Below are positions 25,637 to 34,450 of a stretch of DNA of 64,000 nucleotides, piece after piece. This stretch comes from Pseudofulvibacter geojedonensis. GTDB taxonomy: Bacteria > Bacteroidota > Bacteroidia > Flavobacteriales > Flavobacteriaceae. The DNA is taken from assembly GCF_042675745.1 (NCBI RefSeq), contig NZ_JBHTJM010000003.1:76018-140017 (forward strand), written 5' to 3'. The position numbers and the translations under genes are program-made. The notes under the pieces are model-generated. The model made no database searches. It saw only the letters and a program-made list of their open reading frames with translations, and was not told where the DNA came from. How positions within the stretch are numbered: position 1 is the stretch's first letter; each line of letters opens with the position of its first letter.

Positions 25637-26386
25637 ATGAAAAATGACCTAACAAATAAATTATTTCTAATAACAGGAGGAAGTAAAGGAATAGGTAAAG
25701 CAATTGTAGAAAAGTTTTACGAATCTGGAGCAAAAGTTGCTTTTACATATAATAGCAATCAAGAATCTGCAGAAGAAATAATTTCGACTTTAGGAAATGA
25801 CACTTCAAGAGTTAAGTGTTACAAACTAGATGTTAAAAATTACAATGAAATTGAGCAATTAATTCCTCAAATAGAGGAGGATATGGGTGAGATTTACGGT
25901 TTAGTAAATAACGCTGGAATTACTAAGGATGGGGCCTTTTTTAGAATGCAACCAGAAGACTGGAGTGATGTTATAGACACGAACCTAAACGGTGTTTTTA
26001 ATATGACTAAGGCTTTTGGAAATAAGGTAATAAGAAGAGGAGAGGGGAAAATAATTAATATCTCTTCAGTATCAGGATTAAAAGGAAGTCAAGGTCAAGC
26101 AAACTATGCTAGCTCTAAGGCAGCCATTATTTCACTAACGAAAACTTTAGCTAGAGAATTCGCGTCGTTTGGAGTACAAGTTAACGCAGTTGCTCCAGGG
26201 TTTATAGCAACAGAAATGGTAGATGCGATGCCAGAACCTGCAAAGAAGAAAATCAATAGCATGGTTCCAATGAAGCGTATGGGAGAGTCTGAAGAAGTTG
26301 CAGAAGCAGTAGAGTTCTTAGCATCTCCATCTAGCAATTATATTACGGGTCATACTTTAGTTATAGACGGAGGATTGACAGCATAA
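25637..26386 (+). CDS. 3-oxoacyl-ACP reductase, FabG-like
   Basis: 249 residues, short-chain dehydrogenase/reductase. The NADPH motif TGGSKGIG is at 13-20, NNAG near 91, and the catalytic Ser144, Tyr157 and Lys161 lie in NISSVSG and ANYASSKAA. I chose the ATG at 25637, which gives the normal FabG start; 25607 adds an unneeded extension. It should reduce the beta-keto group after each condensation on the cluster ACP. It starts the elongation sub-cluster, followed by KS, CLF-like and dehydratase genes. Confidence 0.88.
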   Translation: MKNDLTNKLFLITGGSKGIGKAIVEKFYESGAKVAFTYNSNQESAEEIISTLGNDTSRVKCYKLDVKNYNEIEQLIPQIEEDMGEIYGLVNNAGITKDGAFFRMQPEDWSDVIDTNLNGVFNMTKAFGNKVIRRGEGKIINISSVSGLKGSQGQANYASSKAAIISLTKTLAREFASFGVQVNAVAPGFIATEMVDAMPEPAKKKINSMVPMKRMGESEEVAEAVEFLASPSSNYITGHTLVIDGGLTA

Positions 26387-26424
26387 CTTACCTTATTTAA
26401 AATTCAATTTCAAATAAAAACATT

Positions 26425-27654
26425 ATGAAAAGAGTAGTAATCACCGGTTTAGGTGTTGTTAGTCCAATAGGATCTAATATCCAAGAGTTTTGGAAAAACG
26501 TAAAAGAAAAAAATACAGGAATTCGTCCGTTAACTAAATTAGACAAAGACAGGTTTAAAGGAAACTCGTTATCTGCTGAGGTTATGGGTGAAGATGTTTT
26601 AACATGCGAGGAAGATGTGTCTCCTTATAGTAAGTCTGTAGAGTATGCTTATAAAGCGTCGCAAATGGCATTAAAAGATGCTGGACTTCCAGAGAAAATT
26701 GATTATCCAAATAGATATGGAATCATCTTAGGGACAACAAATGGTACAGAAGATATCGTTGAGCGTACAATAGACACGTACAATGTTCAAGATGAAGAAG
26801 AAGAACTTTCTGAAGATGCTAAAAATATGTTAGCATATTTTAGACCAATAGAAATGAGTTCTACAGTAGCAAAATTATGTAACCTAGGAGGTACAAACAT
26901 GGTTATTCCTACTGCTTGTACGGCAGGAAATTATGCTTTCGGAACAGCTTTTTCAATGATCAAAGAAGGACGTTCTAAAGTAATGTTAGCTGGAGGATCA
27001 GATCCATTTACAAGATCTTGTTATACAATTTTCTATAGGCTGGGAGCTATGACAAAAGAAGAGATTAAACCTTTTGCTGAGGATAGAACAGGAATGGTTG
27101 TTGGAGAAGGAGCTGGAATTATGGTCTTAGAAGAATTAGAGCACGCTTTAGAAAGAGGAGCTAAGATCTATGGAGAAATTTCTGGTTATGGATTAAGTTG
27201 TGATGCTCATCACCCAACTGCACCAGACCCTGCTGGAAACGGAGCTGCTTTAGCTATGAAAAAAGCGTTGTCAAATAGTGGATTATCTATAGATGATATT
27301 AGCTATATCAGTGCTCATGGTACAGGAACTAAGGCTAATGATTCTCATGAGGTCAATGCAATGTATAAGGTCTTTGGAGAGAAATTAACTAATATTCCTA
27401 TTCACAGTTTAAAATCAGTTATTGGACATTGTATGGGTGCTGCTAGTGCTTTTGAAGGAATTTCTGCGGTGTTATCACTACAAGAACAAATTATTCCAAG
27501 TACAAAGAATACTGAAAAAGTAGATGAGTCTTTCCCTATTTCTATAGACTTAAATAATAAGGAAGTAAAATCTGCCGAAGTAACCAATGTTATGAGTAAC
27601 TCATTTGCTTTTGGAGGTAACATCTGTAGTTTAATTTTTAGTCAATATAACTAG
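26425..27654 (+). CDS. Ketosynthase (KAS II/FabF type), catalytic subunit
   Basis: 409 residues with a complete KAS I/II triad: Cys165 in IPTACTAGN, His298 in SAHGTGT and His335 in VIGHCMGAAS. The gatekeeper region near the C-terminus (SNSFAFGGNIC) is standard. It is directly followed by a ketosynthase homologue lacking catalytic residues, so I read the two as a KS-alpha/chain-length-factor pair of a reducing type II polyketide or aryl-polyene-like system. It would extend acyl-ACP with malonyl units. Confidence 0.85.
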   Translation: MKRVVITGLGVVSPIGSNIQEFWKNVKEKNTGIRPLTKLDKDRFKGNSLSAEVMGEDVLTCEEDVSPYSKSVEYAYKASQMALKDAGLPEKIDYPNRYGIILGTTNGTEDIVERTIDTYNVQDEEEELSEDAKNMLAYFRPIEMSSTVAKLCNLGGTNMVIPTACTAGNYAFGTAFSMIKEGRSKVMLAGGSDPFTRSCYTIFYRLGAMTKEEIKPFAEDRTGMVVGEGAGIMVLEELEHALERGAKIYGEISGYGLSCDAHHPTAPDPAGNGAALAMKKALSNSGLSIDDISYISAHGTGTKANDSHEVNAMYKVFGEKLTNIPIHSLKSVIGHCMGAASAFEGISAVLSLQEQIIPSTKNTEKVDESFPISIDLNNKEVKSAEVTNVMSNSFAFGGNICSLIFSQYN

Positions 27655-27669
27655 TCATAATCAGAAAAA

Positions 27670-28767
27670 ATGAATAACAAAGATATCGCAATAGTAGGAT
27701 TAGGATATGTTTCTTCATTAGGAAGCGGAAAAGAAACATTTTATAATAAGGTAGATCAAAACCTACCTACAACAAAAATGGAAACTTATGATCCAGATGG
27801 TTTTCTAGGAAAGAGGGGGTTAAGATATTTTAGTAAGGCAACTAAAATGTATTGCAACCTGGCTTTTCAATGTATCAATCAAAATAAGGTTAAAAATGTT
27901 GTAGAGTTAAGTAAAGAAAGAGTAGGCCTTTATGACGGAACAGAATTATCTAATATAGAAGACGGTTTCGTTTTTGATCTAGTAGCTAAGCATGATGGGC
28001 CAGAATTAGTTAGCCCTATGAGTACTCCTAATACCATAGCCAATGCAGCAGCATCTCAAATGGCAATTCAATCAAAGATAACAGGTCCTAACTTTTCAAT
28101 TAATGGAGGGACTTGTAGTGCTATTCAAGCAATAGATGTAGCATCTATGCACTTAAAAGACGGTGTTGTAGATTGTGCTATTGTATGTTCTACAGAAACA
28201 ATTTCTAAATACCATGAAGCAATTAGAGAAGGTGAAAAGAGAAAAACAAAATTGCCTATAGCTAATGAATATGGAGCTTCAATTGCTTTAGAGAGAGTAG
28301 AAACTGCTTTAGAAAATGGTCAAGAAATTTATGGTGTTATAGCTGGAGTAATTTCTGGTCAAACATATAAAGATCAGTCTAGAGAGAATTTAATGGCAAC
28401 ATTAATTCAAGAGTTATTAAACAACAATCAATTCACTGTTGAAGATATAGACATGATTATGGTTGGTTCTGGAGCTCACAATATTAGTGGGACAACACTA
28501 TCTTCAGAAATAGCTTCTCAATTAGGAGAAACACCAAGCTTATTCTTCCCAGAAATGATCTATGGAAATGGAGATAATGCAGGAGGTTTAGCAAGTATTT
28601 TATATACAACAGGATTGTTCAATGAGCAATTAAAAGATGTAAGAGGTCAGTTTAATGACGGAGAAATTCAAATAGATGCAGTAGCAGCTACTCCTAAAAA
28701 TGTAATTGTTGCAACAATAGATAAAACTGGTTATGCAGTATTAACACTAATTAGAAAATATAACTAA
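27670..28767 (+). CDS. Chain-length-factor-like ketosynthase homologue (inactive)
   Basis: 365 residues, thiolase fold, clearly related to FabF but about 40 residues shorter. The nucleophile elbow reads NFSINGGTCSAIQA; by alignment Thr148 replaces the active Cys, with Cys149 one position late. The HGTGT His motif is degraded to GSGAHNISG and the second His motif GHxxGA reads GNGDNAG (Asn300). Such partners (CLF/KS-beta) bind the catalytic subunit and set chain length. The gene starts 15 bases after the ketosynthase. Its end overlaps the dehydratase start by one base. Confidence 0.75.
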   Translation: MNNKDIAIVGLGYVSSLGSGKETFYNKVDQNLPTTKMETYDPDGFLGKRGLRYFSKATKMYCNLAFQCINQNKVKNVVELSKERVGLYDGTELSNIEDGFVFDLVAKHDGPELVSPMSTPNTIANAAASQMAIQSKITGPNFSINGGTCSAIQAIDVASMHLKDGVVDCAIVCSTETISKYHEAIREGEKRKTKLPIANEYGASIALERVETALENGQEIYGVIAGVISGQTYKDQSRENLMATLIQELLNNNQFTVEDIDMIMVGSGAHNISGTTLSSEIASQLGETPSLFFPEMIYGNGDNAGGLASILYTTGLFNEQLKDVRGQFNDGEIQIDAVAATPKNVIVATIDKTGYAVLTLIRKYN

Positions 28768-29276
28768 TGGAAAAGGCACTAATTCAAAACTATCAAATAC
28801 AAAAATTATTACCTCATAGATACCCTTTTCAGTTAGTAGATCAAGTAATTGGTTACGAAAAAGGAAAGTCTATTACAGCTATTAAAGCAGTTGGGATAGG
28901 TGAGCCAGCATTTCAAGGACACTTTCCAGAACTCCCAATTTTTCCAGGAGTATTATTAACAGAGGCTATGGGTCAGGCCTGTGGTTTATTAGTAGAGTTA
29001 AGTACTCAAGATTGGGAAGTTGGGAAGCCTATTAATTATGATATTGATGCTGCGAGAGTAGGAGTATTTGGAGGTTATAAAGTAAAATTCTTTGCTCCTG
29101 TTGTTCCTGGAACATTAGTGTATTTACATGGAGAGTTAGATTGGACTATGGGAGCTGCTTCATGTTTAAAAGTAAAAGCTTATAATGGGGATACATTATT
29201 TGCTAAAGGTACTGTTACAGTAGCAATGGCAGATAAAAAACAATTAACACCACAGACAGAGGCTGTTGCTTTATAA
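28767..29276 (+). CDS. 3-hydroxyacyl-ACP dehydratase, FabZ-like
   Basis: 169 residues, hot-dog fold. It has LLPHRYPFQLVD at 14-25 and the catalytic pair His52 (FQGHFP) and Glu66 (PGVLLTEAMGQ). It dehydrates beta-hydroxyacyl-ACP to trans-2-enoyl-ACP. No enoyl reductase gene is present in the cluster. Repeated cycles of KS, KR and DH would therefore leave a conjugated polyene unless FabI from primary metabolism intervenes. Confidence 0.9.
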   Translation: MEKALIQNYQIQKLLPHRYPFQLVDQVIGYEKGKSITAIKAVGIGEPAFQGHFPELPIFPGVLLTEAMGQACGLLVELSTQDWEVGKPINYDIDAARVGVFGGYKVKFFAPVVPGTLVYLHGELDWTMGAASCLKVKAYNGDTLFAKGTVTVAMADKKQLTPQTEAVAL

Positions 29277-29286
29277 TTTTAAATGT

Positions 29287-31650
29287 ATGAGCAAACAAAA
29301 TCTTAAATTTTTAGAAAGATTTGCAGACTGGGTACTTCGTAGGAAATGGTTCATTGTGTTGTTTGGATTGTTTCTTGTGATAGGCCTAGGTTATGGTGCA
29401 AAATATTTACAAATAGAAGGAGATATAGATATCTATTTCTCTGAAGATAATCCGCAATTAAAAGGACTACACTTAATTCATGATGAATATGAGAAGACAG
29501 ACAATGTTCTTATAGTAGTAGAACCTAAGGATGGAAATGTTTTTACCAAGAAGAGCCTAAACCTTATTGAAAATCTAACCGATGAATTATGGTTAACTCC
29601 TTATGCAAGTAGAGTAGATGCCCTAAGTAATTTTCAACATACAGAAGTAGATGGAGATTTTCTAAAGGTAAGCAACCTTGTAGAGGATGCGTCTGAATAC
29701 AGTGTTAAAGAAGTAGAACGAATAAAGAGTATTGCTTTAAATGAAAAGCAGTTAATAGACCGTTTAGTTTCTAAGTCTGGTCACGTTGCAGGAATTTTTG
29801 TAACCATAAAATTTCCTAAGGTAGATGCAATGAGTGAAGGTCCAGAGGTTGTTGAATTTATAAAGAGCACAGTTCAAAAATATAAAACTGATGAGGTTAG
29901 CTTAAGGCCTACAGGTACAGTAATTATAGATAATACATTTGCTGAGATTGCAGGAAAAGACATGCAAACATTAATGCCTTTAATGTACCTAGTAATTCTA
30001 ATAATGTTATTTGTTGCTTTTAGGTCTGTATCTGGAACAATAGGAACTCTTATAGTAATTATCTGTTCTATAGCTATATCCTTAGGTGTTTTTGGTTTTT
30101 TAGGATTTAATGTAAACAATTTAACTGCAATTTCACCCACAATGATTATGACCATTGTAATTGCAGATTGTGTACACTTACTAACCACCTTATCTCAGCA
30201 AATTAGATTAGGTGTAGAGCGAAAGCAAGCCCTTAAAGATAGTATCATTATAAATGCAAAACCAATCTTTGTAACATCTGTAACTACAATAGTTGGCTTT
30301 CTTAGTATGAACTTTAGTGATATTCCTCCATTTAGAGAGTTAGGAAATATTGTATCTATAGGAGTGTTTTGTGGTTTTGTATTCTCATTAATGTTCCTTC
30401 CAGCATTACTCGCAATTATTGGATTCAAACCATTAGTAAAAGCAAAATCTACAATGGTACAACGCGGATTTAAAAAATTAGGAGTCTTTTTAATAAGACA
30501 ACCTAAGCAAGTGTTGGTTGTAGTAACTATTGTTTTCTTAGGATTGTCTGCATTTGTTGTTAAGAATGAAATTAATGATATGTTCTTAGATTATTTCGAT
30601 CAGGACATGAAGATCATTAAAGATACCAAGTTTACTGTAGACAACCTTACAGGTATCTATTCTATGGAATTTTCCTTAGGAACAGGTACAGAGCAAGGAG
30701 TTACAGATCCAGCTTATTTAAAAAAGGTAGAAGAATTTGAAAATTGGTTTTTAAGTCAAGATAAAGTAATAGACGTTAGTGCTTTTACAGAAACAATAAG
30801 AACCATTAATAGAACAATGAATAATGATAATCCTGAATATTATCGTATTCCAGAGGATAAAAAATTAATTAGTCAGTATTTATTGCTCTATGAAATGAAC
30901 CTACCAATTGGAAGAGACATTAACAATATGGTTAATTTAGATAAGTCTGCTTCAAGGTTTAGAGTGTCTTTTGAAAATCTGTATACTAAAGATTTGAAAA
31001 AGTTAGAGAATGCAGCTAACCAATGGTTAGTAGATAATTCACCTAAAGAAATGTGGTTTCAGGGAACAAGTAATTCGGTTATAGTAAACCATATGACAGA
31101 AAATAATGTGAATTTTATGGTAAAAGGATTTTTAATAGCAATTCTGTTCATTACATTTTTAATAATTCTTTCAACTAAGTCTTTAAAGTTTGGAATGCTA
31201 AGCTTAATACCAAACATAATGCCAGGTCTAATAGCCTTTGGTATATGGGGATTATTAGTAGGAAAGGTTGGTATGGCACTAACTTTTGTTACTTCAATAA
31301 CACTTGGTATAATAGTAGACGATACAATTCACTTCTTGGTGAAATACTTAGATATTAAAAGAAATAACGATAGTACAACTAAGCAAGCCGTTCTTAAAAC
31401 GTTAGAAACAGTTGGGCCTTCTTTAATGAATACAAGTATTATACTAATTTCTGGTTTTGGAATTTTAATGCTTTCTCCATTTGCATTAAACTCTAGTATG
31501 GGATTAATGAGTGCTATAACTATAGCATTTGCATTGCTTTTTGATTTGTTGTTCTTACCGTGTTTAATCTTACTGGTAGACAAAAAGCGCTATAAACAAG
31601 AGGTAAAAGCATTACAACCAAACTCCAAGAATAAAAAATTAGTGGCTTAG
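29287..31650 (+). CDS. RND/MMPL-family exporter
   Basis: About 787 residues from the ATG at 29287, which lies just after the dehydratase gene. It is an internal duplication, each half having one N-terminal helix, a large periplasmic domain and a five-helix bundle; the second bundle carries GIIVDDTIHFLVKY and the first VIADCVHLLTTLS. This is the COG1033 class of MMPL proteins that occurs with LolA-like proteins in aryl-polyene and flexirubin clusters. It probably uses proton flow to extract the lipophilic product from the inner membrane. Confidence 0.85.
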   Translation: MSKQNLKFLERFADWVLRRKWFIVLFGLFLVIGLGYGAKYLQIEGDIDIYFSEDNPQLKGLHLIHDEYEKTDNVLIVVEPKDGNVFTKKSLNLIENLTDELWLTPYASRVDALSNFQHTEVDGDFLKVSNLVEDASEYSVKEVERIKSIALNEKQLIDRLVSKSGHVAGIFVTIKFPKVDAMSEGPEVVEFIKSTVQKYKTDEVSLRPTGTVIIDNTFAEIAGKDMQTLMPLMYLVILIMLFVAFRSVSGTIGTLIVIICSIAISLGVFGFLGFNVNNLTAISPTMIMTIVIADCVHLLTTLSQQIRLGVERKQALKDSIIINAKPIFVTSVTTIVGFLSMNFSDIPPFRELGNIVSIGVFCGFVFSLMFLPALLAIIGFKPLVKAKSTMVQRGFKKLGVFLIRQPKQVLVVVTIVFLGLSAFVVKNEINDMFLDYFDQDMKIIKDTKFTVDNLTGIYSMEFSLGTGTEQGVTDPAYLKKVEEFENWFLSQDKVIDVSAFTETIRTINRTMNNDNPEYYRIPEDKKLISQYLLLYEMNLPIGRDINNMVNLDKSASRFRVSFENLYTKDLKKLENAANQWLVDNSPKEMWFQGTSNSVIVNHMTENNVNFMVKGFLIAILFITFLIILSTKSLKFGMLSLIPNIMPGLIAFGIWGLLVGKVGMALTFVTSITLGIIVDDTIHFLVKYLDIKRNNDSTTKQAVLKTLETVGPSLMNTSIILISGFGILMLSPFALNSSMGLMSAITIAFALLFDLLFLPCLILLVDKKRYKQEVKALQPNSKNKKLVA

Positions 31651-31676
31651 AAAGTCGTTTTAAATACAATTTACCA

Positions 31677-32474
31677 ATGAAACAATTTACAAAGAGAACT
31701 GTACAGTTTGCATTATTATGTTTGACAGCAGTATTAATTAGTTTTAATAAAGTAAAAGAAACTAAAGTAGATGCTGATAAAATAATGGAGAAAGTTCAAA
31801 ATACTATTTTAGGTCATTCAGATTATAAAACTGATGTTGAAATGATTTTAACTAGAGGAAACGGAAAGTCTTATACTAGACAAATGGTTTCTTTTAACAA
31901 AGAAGTTAACAGGGAAAAAGAATATTCATTAATGAAATTTAATACTCCAAAAGATGTAAAAGGAATGAAATCTTTAATTCATTCTTTTATGTCTAAGAGT
32001 GATGATCAATGGATCTATATTCCAGGAATCAATGCTACAAAACGTATTGCTAATGAGAATAAGTCAGGAGCATTTATGGGTAGTGAATTTGCTAATGAAG
32101 ACTTAGGAATAATGAACCTGTTTAAATACAAGTTTGAATATTTAGAATCTAAATCATTTAATGGTAAAGAATGTCATGTAATAAGAAGTTATCCTATAAA
32201 CAAATACTCAGGCTATAAATATGTAGATATTCATGTAACCAAAGATGGTTTCTTACCTGCTTTTCTTAAATATTATAATAGAAAAGGACAGTACTTTAAG
32301 AATCAAGAGATAGTATGGGAACAATTTAAAGGAGGTTCTTGGCTATTAACAACAGCTAAAGTTATTAATGTAAAGAACAAAAGAACAACAACTTTAAAGC
32401 GTAGTAATTTCCAGTTTGATGTAGCATTTGAAGCATCATTCTTTGATTCCGAAAATATTGCAAATGTTGAATAA
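31677..32474 (+). CDS. LolA-like periplasmic lipid/product carrier
   Basis: 265 residues with an N-terminal signal segment (residues 1-25). The body is the half-barrel family described as outer membrane lipoprotein-sorting protein (LolA-like): it starts ADKIMEKVQNTILG, continues with MKSLIHSFMSKSDDQWIYIPGI and includes RIANENKSGAFMGSEFANEDL, the typical conserved block. It sits between the MMPL pump and a beta-barrel protein, matching a pump-carrier-outer membrane route. Confidence 0.82.
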   Translation: MKQFTKRTVQFALLCLTAVLISFNKVKETKVDADKIMEKVQNTILGHSDYKTDVEMILTRGNGKSYTRQMVSFNKEVNREKEYSLMKFNTPKDVKGMKSLIHSFMSKSDDQWIYIPGINATKRIANENKSGAFMGSEFANEDLGIMNLFKYKFEYLESKSFNGKECHVIRSYPINKYSGYKYVDIHVTKDGFLPAFLKYYNRKGQYFKNQEIVWEQFKGGSWLLTTAKVINVKNKRTTTLKRSNFQFDVAFEASFFDSENIANVE

Positions 32475-33735
32475 TAGTATTCAAGAAGGGTCGTTCCGTT
32501 TGGTTCGATTAATCAAAAGCAAGTCAAGACTTCTGAGTTCTTGCTTGCTTTTATTATCATTATTTTTAGGGTTTTCTCAAGACACGAATAGTGAGAAAAA
32601 GAAAAAAGGGAAAACCTATTTAAGAGGGAATATAGCTTTAGATTATAATTATTTTAATAAAGAACCTTTTAAAGAAAGTCAGTTGTCACATCAACTTTCT
32701 ACATTAATTACAGGAGAATTTAAATACGTTAAAGGCAAATTTAAATTTGTTGCTCAGCCTCATATTAGATTAGATGCAATAGACAGCTATAGAACACATG
32801 CAGACATGCGTAATTTATATGTGTCTTATTGGAATAAAAATTTAACTATAAATGCAGGTATGAGACTATTTACCTTAGGGAAATTTACAGGATTTTCTCT
32901 GGTAGATATTATGAATAGAATGGACATTAAAGAATCTATTTTGTCTTTTGAAAAATTAGGGCAACCAAGTATAGATTTTAAATACATATATAAGAAGATA
33001 AGTGCAGAGCTATATGTTATGCCTTATTTTAGAAAAGTAAACTTTAATGCAGGAGATAGTAGGTTGTTATTAGTGCCTTTTCCTATTGATGGGAACAATC
33101 CGCAATACGATCATAACAGTAAGGAGTTCTTGCCTAATGTTTCTGTAAGGGTGGGAGCAAAGAAAGAAAACAATGAAGTTGTATTAGGATATTTTTATGG
33201 ATATAATAAGAATCCAGATTTTGTTTTTCAACCATCAAAGCGAGAGTTCTCAGAGTTATATCTTACCATGTCTCAATGGAGTTTAGAATGGCAAACGTTA
33301 TATAAAGGTTTAACTTTCACCTCTGAATTTATTAATCAAACATATCGTAATAACGAAAATTTCTTTGGATTACATATAGCTTTAGGTTATGATATTTCTA
33401 AACTTTATCAAGGGGCTTCTACAATGAATATTAGTGTAGAGTATGTCCATGATAAATATAGAATAAGAAAGAATTTACCTTTCGGAAATAACTTTATAAC
33501 GTTATACACATTTAATCTAGGGGACATTAATGATACAACATTTAGGGCTAAGGTTTTTTCTAGCAAAGATGTATCCTATCATTTTTTCGATATGGATATT
33601 TCAAGAAGAATCTTTAGCGAATTTAAAGTGTCAGGGAAAATGAGTTTTTCCTCTGGAAGTATAGCACAAACAGACCCATTATACATTAATAACTTTAATA
33701 CCTATTACGGATTGCAAATAGGTTGGTTCTTCTAA
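32464..33735 (+). CDS. Outer-membrane beta-barrel protein of the export trio
   Basis: About 423 residues from the ATG at 32464, which overlaps the LolA-like stop by 11 bases; the earlier ATG at 32428 would lie deep inside that gene. After a hydrophobic signal (SSCLLLLSLFLGFSQ) the chain shows alternating amphipathic strands and ends in the aromatic strand YYGLQIGWFF, a C-terminal outer-membrane signature. It resembles porin-like proteins found next to COG1033 pumps. I infer that it receives or displays the product at the outer membrane. Confidence 0.7.
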   Translation: MLNNSIQEGSFRLVRLIKSKSRLLSSCLLLLSLFLGFSQDTNSEKKKKGKTYLRGNIALDYNYFNKEPFKESQLSHQLSTLITGEFKYVKGKFKFVAQPHIRLDAIDSYRTHADMRNLYVSYWNKNLTINAGMRLFTLGKFTGFSLVDIMNRMDIKESILSFEKLGQPSIDFKYIYKKISAELYVMPYFRKVNFNAGDSRLLLVPFPIDGNNPQYDHNSKEFLPNVSVRVGAKKENNEVVLGYFYGYNKNPDFVFQPSKREFSELYLTMSQWSLEWQTLYKGLTFTSEFINQTYRNNENFFGLHIALGYDISKLYQGASTMNISVEYVHDKYRIRKNLPFGNNFITLYTFNLGDINDTTFRAKVFSSKDVSYHFFDMDISRRIFSEFKVSGKMSFSSGSIAQTDPLYINNFNTYYGLQIGWFF

Positions 33736-33748
33736 GGATAAAAGAGAA

Positions 33749-34447
33749 GTGATACACGTAGACTTTATAGACATAACAAGAGTGTCTAAAGAAGATATTG
33801 ATTTTATATGTGAAGTTCTCCCAGATAATTTTCAGAGAAGAGTTAAGGGTAATTTAATAACTAAAAAAACTAGTTTGCTGGGTAGAGCTTTACTATATAT
33901 GAATAGCCTTGAGTTTTCTAGTAAAGAGTTAGATAAACTAACTTTTTCTCTAAAACATACAGGTAAACTCTATTTAGAAGACTCTCCAGCATTTAATATA
34001 TCGCATGGAGGAAAGTATGTAGCATTAGCAATATCATCATGTAATGAGCCAATAGAAATAGGATTAGATATAGAGAAAAATAGAGCAGTTAATTCATTAG
34101 AAGACCTCTCAAGTTATTTTGCTTTAGAAGAGCAAGAAGAAATTTATAAGCAAAAGAAAAAGGCTGAAGCATTTTTAAAGATTTGGACTAGAAAGGAGGC
34201 CTTTTATAAAGCTATTGGGACAGGAATTTATACTAAGAATAGTCTTAAGAAAATTAATTGTCTTGATAATAAAGTCAATTATAAAGGAGATGACTGGTAT
34301 TTTAATACCTCAGAGTTAGCAGAAAACTATTGGGTTAGTTGTGTTTCTAACAAAAAAAGTAAAGTAGTCTTTAGGGAAAGAAACCTAAAGGAATTAAAGA
34401 CAATAAAACCTCAGTATAACAACAATATTTTGCATCATTTTTTATAG
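33749..34447 (+). CDS. 4'-phosphopantetheinyl transferase, Sfp type
   Basis: 232 residues. The Mg/CoA-binding motifs are GLDIE at 105-109 and WTRKEAFYKA at 146-155, with FNISHGG near 82-88. It should transfer phosphopantetheine to Ser37 of the cluster ACP. The start is a GTG at 33749; no ATG gives a sensible N-terminus. It lies 13 bases after the barrel gene and 3 bases before the anthranilate synthase gene. Confidence 0.88.
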   Translation: MIHVDFIDITRVSKEDIDFICEVLPDNFQRRVKGNLITKKTSLLGRALLYMNSLEFSSKELDKLTFSLKHTGKLYLEDSPAFNISHGGKYVALAISSCNEPIEIGLDIEKNRAVNSLEDLSSYFALEEQEEIYKQKKKAEAFLKIWTRKEAFYKAIGTGIYTKNSLKKINCLDNKVNYKGDDWYFNTSELAENYWVSCVSNKKSKVVFRERNLKELKTIKPQYNNNILHHFL

Positions 34448-34450
34448 ATT

